A stretch of 10,000 nt of DNA from NCBI GenBank assembly GCA_020217035.1, contig JAIWOG010000239.1:1-10000 (forward strand), given 5' to 3'. This DNA comes from Magnetospirillum sp. GTDB lineage: Bacteria > Pseudomonadota > Alphaproteobacteria > Rhodospirillales > Magnetospirillaceae. Position 1 is the first letter of the stretch. Each line of letters begins with the position of its first letter. Under the pieces are notes generated by a model. The model made no database searches. It was not told where the DNA came from and was given only the letters and a program-made list of their open reading frames with translations. The position numbers and the translations under genes are program-made. This document shows, piece after piece, positions 6,150 to 10,000 of this stretch.

Positions 6150-7523
6150 CTAGTGGGCGGGCGCCTTGATTTCAACCGCCTCGAAGCGCTGCGCCCGGAA
6201 GCTGGGCGACCAATAATCGGCGGCCATGCCGGCCTTCAGCTTCAGATGGGCCAGGAACTGGCGCTTGTCCGGCAGTTGTTCCCAGACGCTGGGCAGGAAC
6301 AAGGCGCGTTTGCCCGCGTCCTCGATGATCAATCCGTCGATTCCGGGACGCAATTGCGCCAGCAAGTCGTCCTGGTCGGCGATGGTCATGGCGGTGGGGG
6401 GCGTCAGCACCGACACCGACAGCGTCACCTCCGGCCATTCGGCGGCGGTGACGGGGGGGAAGCGCGGGTCGCGGCTGGCGGCTTTCACCGCGTTGTCGCA
6501 GACGTCCTCGGCCAGTGGCCGCCACGCCTGGGGTGAACCGATGCAGCCACGCAACTGGCCGTTCTTCTTCAGGGTGACGAAACAGGCGCCAGGCTGGCGC
6601 AGCGGCGCCGGCATGTCGGGGCCGGCATGGGCATCCACCGGCCGCCCATGGTCCAGATGGGTCTGGATGGCGGCCCGCGCCAGTTCCAGCAACAGTGGGC
6701 CGACGGGGCGAATGTCGGCGGCTTCGGGCTCGTACAACGCCCAGGCGCCGTATCCTACGACCTTGTCCTTGGGGCCCTTGGTGTCGCCGGAATTGCGCAA
6801 ATCCAAGGTGGCGATGGTCATGCCGCGCCGCTTGGCCGCCAGCAGCAAGCCGCCCATGGGCATCCGCCCGCAGGCTTGGTCGCGCGACAGCGCGGCGGGG
6901 TCCAGGTTTTCGATGGCGATCCGGGTGCGGTCGTCCAAGTCGCGGCAGGCGGCGTAATCCAGGTAATGGGACAAGTCGGAGGACACCACCACCAGGGTTT
7001 CCGGCCCGCCCCACAGGGCGTCCAGCAGCGCCGCCACTTGTTCGGGTGCGCAATCGCCCACCACCACCGGGATCAGCGAAAAATCTCCCAGGGTCTTTTG
7101 CAAGAAGGGCAGGTGCACTTCCAGGGAATGTTCCTGGGCGTGGGCCTGTTCCAGTGTGCCGACCATGGGAACCTTGCCGACCACTTGGGCGATGGCGGCG
7201 CGGTCCAGCGGCACGTCGCCCAGCGGCGAGGCCCATGCATCGGCTTCGCTGACCGCCATGCCACGGAAGGCGACGCGGTGCGACGGTCCCAGCAGCACCA
7301 CGCGAGTGATGGCGCCCCGCGGCCCCCGCAGCAAGTCATAGGCGCTGGCAGCCACCGCGCCGGAATAGACCCAGCCGGCATGGGGCGCGATGATCGCCTT
7401 GGGCACCCCCAGTTCGGGGTGCGGCTTGGCATCGGCCCAGCATTGGTCCAGTTGACGCATGGCTTGGGCGGCGTCTTGCGGATAGAACATGCCGGCGACG
7501 GCACTTGGGCGTATGATGGTCAT
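6150..7523 (-). CDS. amrB-amrA: AmmeMemoRadiSam system protein B-A fusion (MEMO1 domain + AMMECR1 domain)
   Basis: A 457-residue two-domain protein. The N-terminal MEMO/AmrB domain (about 1-265) belongs to a dioxygenase-like (LigB-type) fold. It shows PHAGWVYSG (47-55, His48), LLGPSH (77-82, His82), EHSLEVHLPF (131-140), SSDLSHY (181-187, Asp183 and His186) and ACGRMPMGG (217-225, Cys218). His48, His82 and Cys218 correspond to the metal-binding His, His and Cys of human MEMO1. The C-terminal AMMECR1/AmrA domain (about 272-457) has the hallmark LRGCIG (324-329) and the DNAVKAASRDPRFPPV block (343-358). The start at 7521-7523 was chosen because MTIIRPSAVAGMFYP is where MEMO proteins begin; upstream in-frame codons to 7640 would overlap the divergent radical SAM gene. 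In many genomes A and B are separate genes, so this is a fusion. The reaction of the system is not known to me. It is divergent to the radical SAM partner and followed by cysQ. Confidence 0.93.
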   Translation of the reverse strand: MTIIRPSAVAGMFYPQDAAQAMRQLDQCWADAKPHPELGVPKAIIAPHAGWVYSGAVAASAYDLLRGPRGAITRVVLLGPSHRVAFRGMAVSEADAWASPLGDVPLDRAAIAQVVGKVPMVGTLEQAHAQEHSLEVHLPFLQKTLGDFSLIPVVVGDCAPEQVAALLDALWGGPETLVVVSSDLSHYLDYAACRDLDDRTRIAIENLDPAALSRDQACGRMPMGGLLLAAKRRGMTIATLDLRNSGDTKGPKDKVVGYGAWALYEPEAADIRPVGPLLLELARAAIQTHLDHGRPVDAHAGPDMPAPLRQPGACFVTLKKNGQLRGCIGSPQAWRPLAEDVCDNAVKAASRDPRFPPVTAAEWPEVTLSVSVLTPPTAMTIADQDDLLAQLRPGIDGLIIEDAGKRALFLPSVWEQLPDKRQFLAHLKLKAGMAADYWSPSFRAQRFEAVEIKAPAH

Positions 7524-7572
7524 GGCGGCGCCCCATTGCGGTTGCGGGGGCCATGATAGCACGGGTTCGGCC
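7524..7572. promoter_or_regulatory. 49-bp divergent intergenic region of the AmmeMemoRadiSam locus
   Basis: Only 49 bases separate the ATG of the MEMO-AMMECR1 gene (minus) from the ATG of the radical SAM gene (plus). Both sets of promoter signals must lie here or inside the opposite coding sequence, so the two genes are likely co-regulated. I see no convincing -35/-10 pair and only weak ribosome-binding sites on either side. Confidence 0.5.
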
Positions 7573-8661
7573 ATGAACGCAGACTTGCAGGGCTCGCATT
7601 TTCCTGCCCGCCATTGGCATGCGCTGGTGGATGGCCGCATCCAGTGCGACGTCTGCCCGCGTTATTGCAAGCTGAATGACGGCCAGCGCGGCCTGTGCTT
7701 CGTCCGGGGGCGGGACGGCGACCACTTGGTGTTGACCACCTACGGACGGTCGTCGGGGTTCTGCGTCGATCCCATCGAAAAGAAGCCGTTGAACCATTTC
7801 CTGCCCGGCACCCCGGTTTTCTCGTTCGGCACGGCGGGTTGCAACCTGACCTGCAAGTTCTGCCAGAACTGGGACATCTCGAAAGCCCGCGAAATCGACC
7901 GGCTGAACGACTTCGCCAGCCCGGATCAGATCGCCCGGGCGGCGGCGCAACTGAAATGCCGGTCGGTGGCCTATACCTACAACGATCCGGTCGTCTTCAT
8001 GGAATACGCCATCGACACGGCCATCGCCTGCCGCAGGTTGGGGCTCAAGAACGTGGCGGTGACGGCGGGCTACATGGCGCCGGCCGCGCGCGCCGAGTTC
8101 TATGCCCACATGGACGCCGCCAATGTCGACCTGAAGGCGTTTTCCGAGGATTTCTACCACCAGCTTTGTGGGGGGCATCTGGCCGACGTGCTGGATACCC
8201 TGGTCTATCTGAAACATGAAACCCAGGTGTGGTTCGAGATCACCACGTTGCTGATCCCCGGCCAAAACGATTCCGATTCCGAAGTGGCGGAAATGTCGGC
8301 TTGGATCTTCCGCGAGCTTGGCCCCGACGTGCCGCTGCACTTCACCGCCTTCCATCCCGACTGGAAGATGCGTGATCTCGCCAACACTCCGGCCGCCACC
8401 CTGACGCGGGCCCGCCGGATCGCCATGGAGGCGGGTTTGGCCTATGTCTACACCGGCAACGTCCACGACCAAAGCGGGGGCGGCACCTATTGCCGGGGCT
8501 GCGGGACCCTTCTGATCGGCCGCGATTGGCATCAGTTGACCGCCTGGAGGCTGGACGAAAAAGGCGCCTGCCAAGATTGCGGCACGCCGCTTCCCGGAGT
8601 GTTCGAAGCCGCTCCCGGCGATTGGGGGCGCAAGCGTTTGCCCGTGCGCCTGCGGCGGTGA
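7573..8661 (+). CDS. amrS: AmmeMemoRadiSam system radical SAM enzyme
   Basis: A 362-residue radical SAM protein; it binds a [4Fe-4S] cluster and cleaves S-adenosylmethionine to a 5'-deoxyadenosyl radical. The cluster motif CNLTCKFC is at 90-97 (Cys90, Cys94, Cys97), preceded by DPIEKKPLNHFLPG (66-79) and followed by QNWDISKA, all characteristic of the system's radical SAM component (PflA-like, COG1180). An N-terminal cysteine set, CDVCPRYC (25-32) with Cys42, precedes the barrel. A C-terminal pair of CxxC motifs (Cys307/Cys310 and Cys333/Cys336) looks like a zinc ribbon or an auxiliary cluster site. The start at 7573 fits family members, which begin shortly before the first cysteines; extending upstream would run into the divergent gene. 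Pairing with the MEMO-AMMECR1 fusion defines the system, but its substrate is unknown to me. The flippase-like gene follows after 44 bases and may be co-transcribed. Confidence 0.93.
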   Translation: MNADLQGSHFPARHWHALVDGRIQCDVCPRYCKLNDGQRGLCFVRGRDGDHLVLTTYGRSSGFCVDPIEKKPLNHFLPGTPVFSFGTAGCNLTCKFCQNWDISKAREIDRLNDFASPDQIARAAAQLKCRSVAYTYNDPVVFMEYAIDTAIACRRLGLKNVAVTAGYMAPAARAEFYAHMDAANVDLKAFSEDFYHQLCGGHLADVLDTLVYLKHETQVWFEITTLLIPGQNDSDSEVAEMSAWIFRELGPDVPLHFTAFHPDWKMRDLANTPAATLTRARRIAMEAGLAYVYTGNVHDQSGGGTYCRGCGTLLIGRDWHQLTAWRLDEKGACQDCGTPLPGVFEAAPGDWGRKRLPVRLRR

Positions 8662-8671
8662 TGTGCTAAAC

Positions 8672-8689
8672 CGGCTGCGCTTACAGCCG
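8672..8689 (+). other. Short inverted repeat between the radical SAM and flippase-like genes
   Basis: CGGCTG (8672-8677) and CAGCCG (8684-8689) are perfect six-base arms with a six-base loop, inside the 44-base gap. No run of T follows, so an intrinsic terminator is unlikely. It could tune expression of the next gene, whose AGGA ribosome-binding site starts eight bases later at 8697. Confidence 0.35.
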
Positions 8690-8705
8690 AGTCCACAGGA
8701 TTTTC

Positions 8706-9713
8706 ATGGTCAAGCGTCTTCTGCCTTGGATTGTGAAGGGCGGTGTTTCCGTCGGATTGATCGCCTGGGTGCTGTCCAAGGTGGACCTGCCCAGCGCCTG
8801 GGAACAGGCCAAGGCCATGGATATCGGCATGGTGGTGCTGGCCTTGGTGTTGATGCTGGCTCAAATCGGCCTGGGCGCGGTGCGCTGGGGGCTGGTGCTG
8901 CGGGCGTTGGACGCCTGCTTCCGGTGGTCGTCGACGGCGGCGGTCTATTATATCGGGGTGTTCTTTTCCATCGTCTTGCCCGGCGCGGTGGGTGGCGACG
9001 CGGTGCGCATGTGGTTTTCCCGCCGTGCCGGCCTGTCCTTGTCCACCGCCGTCAATTCGGTGGCGCTGGAACGGGCCATGACGGTGTTCGCCCTGGTATT
9101 GCTGGTCTGCCTGACCCAGCCCATCCTGATGACCCGCATTCCCGACTTGCCCGGTGTCTGGGTGTTCCCCATGCTGCTGGCCATCTGCGTCATCGGCATC
9201 CTGGCGCTGGCGTCCTTGGACAAGCTGCCGGCATCCCTGCACCGTTGGAAATTGGTGCGAGGATTGGTGCAGTTGGCCGGCGACACCCGCAAGCTGTTCT
9301 TTCATCCGGCCTGGAGTTTGGGGACCCTGGTGGTGGCCTTGGTCGGGCACGCCAACCTGTCCTTGGCGGTCTACGTCCTGGCCATCGGGTTGAATCTGGA
9401 TGTCCATGTGCTGGACACCCTGGTGCTGGTGCCGCCGGTCATCCTGGTGATGACGTTGCCCATTTCCATCGCCGGCTGGGGGGTGCGGGAAACCGCCATG
9501 GTCACCGCCTTCGGTTTCGTCGGCGTGGCGGATCATTCGGCCATCGTGCTGTCCATCATCTTCGGCATCGTCACCATGGTGACGGCGCTGCCCGGCGGCT
9601 TGGTGTTCCTGATGGCCGGCGGCAAGAAGATGGAGGACGAGGAGCTGGCCGAGGAAAAGGCGGCCGGCGACCAGCCCCACGGCGTGCACACCCCGCCTTC
9701 GCCCTTGCCGTAA
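8706..9713 (+). CDS. Flippase-like integral membrane protein (LPG synthase TM / UPF0104, YbhN family)
   Basis: A 335-residue inner-membrane protein resembling the N-terminal flippase domain of MprF and stand-alone relatives such as YbhN and HpnL. Hydrophobic segments lie at about 6-23, 40-66, 78-93, 123-141, 152-170, 203-228, 236-252 and 277-303. The family motifs are visible: LPGAVGGDAVRMW (91-103), SVALERAMTVFAL (118-130) and LPISIAGWGVRET (251-263). The last 30 residues form a charged, then proline-rich, cytoplasmic tail. There is no synthase domain, so it is not a full MprF. Lipid or isoprenoid-linked substrate movement is a family-based inference, and no hopanoid genes are adjacent to suggest HpnL. 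The start is supported by AGGA (8697-8700) five bases before the ATG. It follows the radical SAM gene closely. Its stop codon lies within the candidate pepA promoter. Confidence 0.85.
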   Translation: MVKRLLPWIVKGGVSVGLIAWVLSKVDLPSAWEQAKAMDIGMVVLALVLMLAQIGLGAVRWGLVLRALDACFRWSSTAAVYYIGVFFSIVLPGAVGGDAVRMWFSRRAGLSLSTAVNSVALERAMTVFALVLLVCLTQPILMTRIPDLPGVWVFPMLLAICVIGILALASLDKLPASLHRWKLVRGLVQLAGDTRKLFFHPAWSLGTLVVALVGHANLSLAVYVLAIGLNLDVHVLDTLVLVPPVILVMTLPISIAGWGVRETAMVTAFGFVGVADHSAIVLSIIFGIVTMVTALPGGLVFLMAGGKKMEDEELAEEKAAGDQPHGVHTPPSPLP

Positions 9714-9732
9714 CGCGCCAGGGCGCTACATT
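9705..9732 (+). promoter_or_regulatory. Candidate sigma70-type promoter of pepA
   Basis: TTGCCG (9705-9710) and TACATT (9727-9732) are separated by 16 bases, with four of six consensus matches in each box. The -35 box overlaps the end of the flippase-like gene and its TAA stop lies in the spacer. Transcription starting about seven bases later would give a leader of about 30 bases containing the AAGGA ribosome-binding site at 9753-9757. Confidence 0.55.
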
Positions 9733-9767
9733 GGAAGAAAGGCTTTTCCGCAAAGGACCTCTCTTCC

Positions 9768-10000
9768 ATGAAAATCAGCTTCGCCAAGCCGCAATTGCCC
9801 GACCAGGGCGCCGTGATCGTCGGCGTCTTGGAAAACAAGGTGTTCAGCCCCACCGCCCAGGCCCTGGATGACCTGGCCGGGGGCGGGATCGCACGGGCAG
9901 TGGACGCCTCCAAGTTCACCGGCAAGAAGGACCAGACCCTGACCATCCTGGCGCCCGTCGGGACCAAGGTGTCGCGTGTCGTGTTGGTGGGCCTGGGCAA
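9768..10000 (+). CDS. pepA: Leucyl aminopeptidase, N-terminal part (3' end off window)
   Basis: The frame opens at ATG 9768-9770 and runs 77 codons to the window edge. The N-terminus (MKISFAKP, then VGVLENKVFSPTAQALD, SKFTGKKDQTLTILAP, and SRVVLVGLG) matches the N-terminal macro-like domain of M17 leucyl aminopeptidases of alphaproteobacteria. These are cytoplasmic two-metal enzymes that release N-terminal residues from peptides. The catalytic C-terminal domain, with its metal ligands, lies outside the window, so activity cannot be judged. AAGGA at 9753-9757, ten bases before the ATG, supports the start, and a candidate promoter lies just upstream, so the gene can be expressed independently of its neighbours. 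Confidence 0.9.
   Translation, partial: MKISFAKPQLPDQGAVIVGVLENKVFSPTAQALDDLAGGGIARAVDASKFTGKKDQTLTILAPVGTKVSRVVLVGLG

Noticed and set aside
7524..7640. Upstream extension of the MEMO-AMMECR1 protein by 39 residues
   Set aside because: The added residues do not resemble MEMO N-termini and would overlap the divergent radical SAM start; the family begins at the ATG at 7523.
7336..8574. 412-codon minus-strand frame opposite the radical SAM gene
   Set aside because: It overlaps both genes of the AmmeMemoRadiSam locus out of frame and has no domain.
8532..9689. 385-codon minus-strand frame, His/Gln-rich
   Set aside because: Antisense to the flippase-like gene, whose family motifs and membrane segments are clear on the plus strand.

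Overview
The window looks like ordinary chromosome from a GC-rich alphaproteobacterium, about two thirds G+C by eye (not counted). The LptF, Sua5-type TsaC, PepA and CysQ sequences, and an AmmeMemoRadiSam locus in an LPS-bearing Gram-negative, fit Rhodospirillales. Magnetospirillum or a relative is my best guess, from memory of family sequences and not from a search. Genes are tightly packed. I see no tRNA, rRNA, insertion sequence, phage gene or CRISPR array.

Left part, all on the minus strand (1-5172). In transcription order: a FadL-family outer-membrane channel (3907-5172); a threonylcarbamoyl-AMP synthase of the Sua5 type (2905-3867); an FAD-linked D-2-hydroxyacid dehydrogenase two bases behind it (1505-2902); the LPS-export permease lptF with its own candidate promoter (317-1438); and 13 bases later the start of a secreted, proline-rich, unrecognised protein that runs off the window edge (1-303). 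That last gene sits where lptG is often found.

Centre. Upstream of the fadL-like gene is the only notable intergenic stretch (5173-5364). It is AT-rich and packed with inverted repeats, including a 60-bp element made of two nearly concentric dyads. Then, on the minus strand, comes cysQ (5365-6129), preceded 20 bases upstream by a fused MEMO-AMMECR1 gene (6150-7523).

Right part, plus strand. A radical SAM enzyme (7573-8661) is transcribed divergently from the MEMO-AMMECR1 fusion, with only 49 bases between the start codons. Together they form the AmmeMemoRadiSam set, a conserved three-domain system whose biochemical role I do not know to be established. It is followed by a flippase-like membrane protein of the LPG-synthase/YbhN type (8706-9713) and the first 77 codons of leucyl aminopeptidase pepA (9768 onward), which has a recognisable promoter.

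The most interesting items are the AmmeMemoRadiSam locus with its B-A fusion and cysQ partner, the palindrome cluster before the fadL-like gene, the apparently leaderless lptF promoter, and the repeat-bearing secreted protein downstream of lptF.
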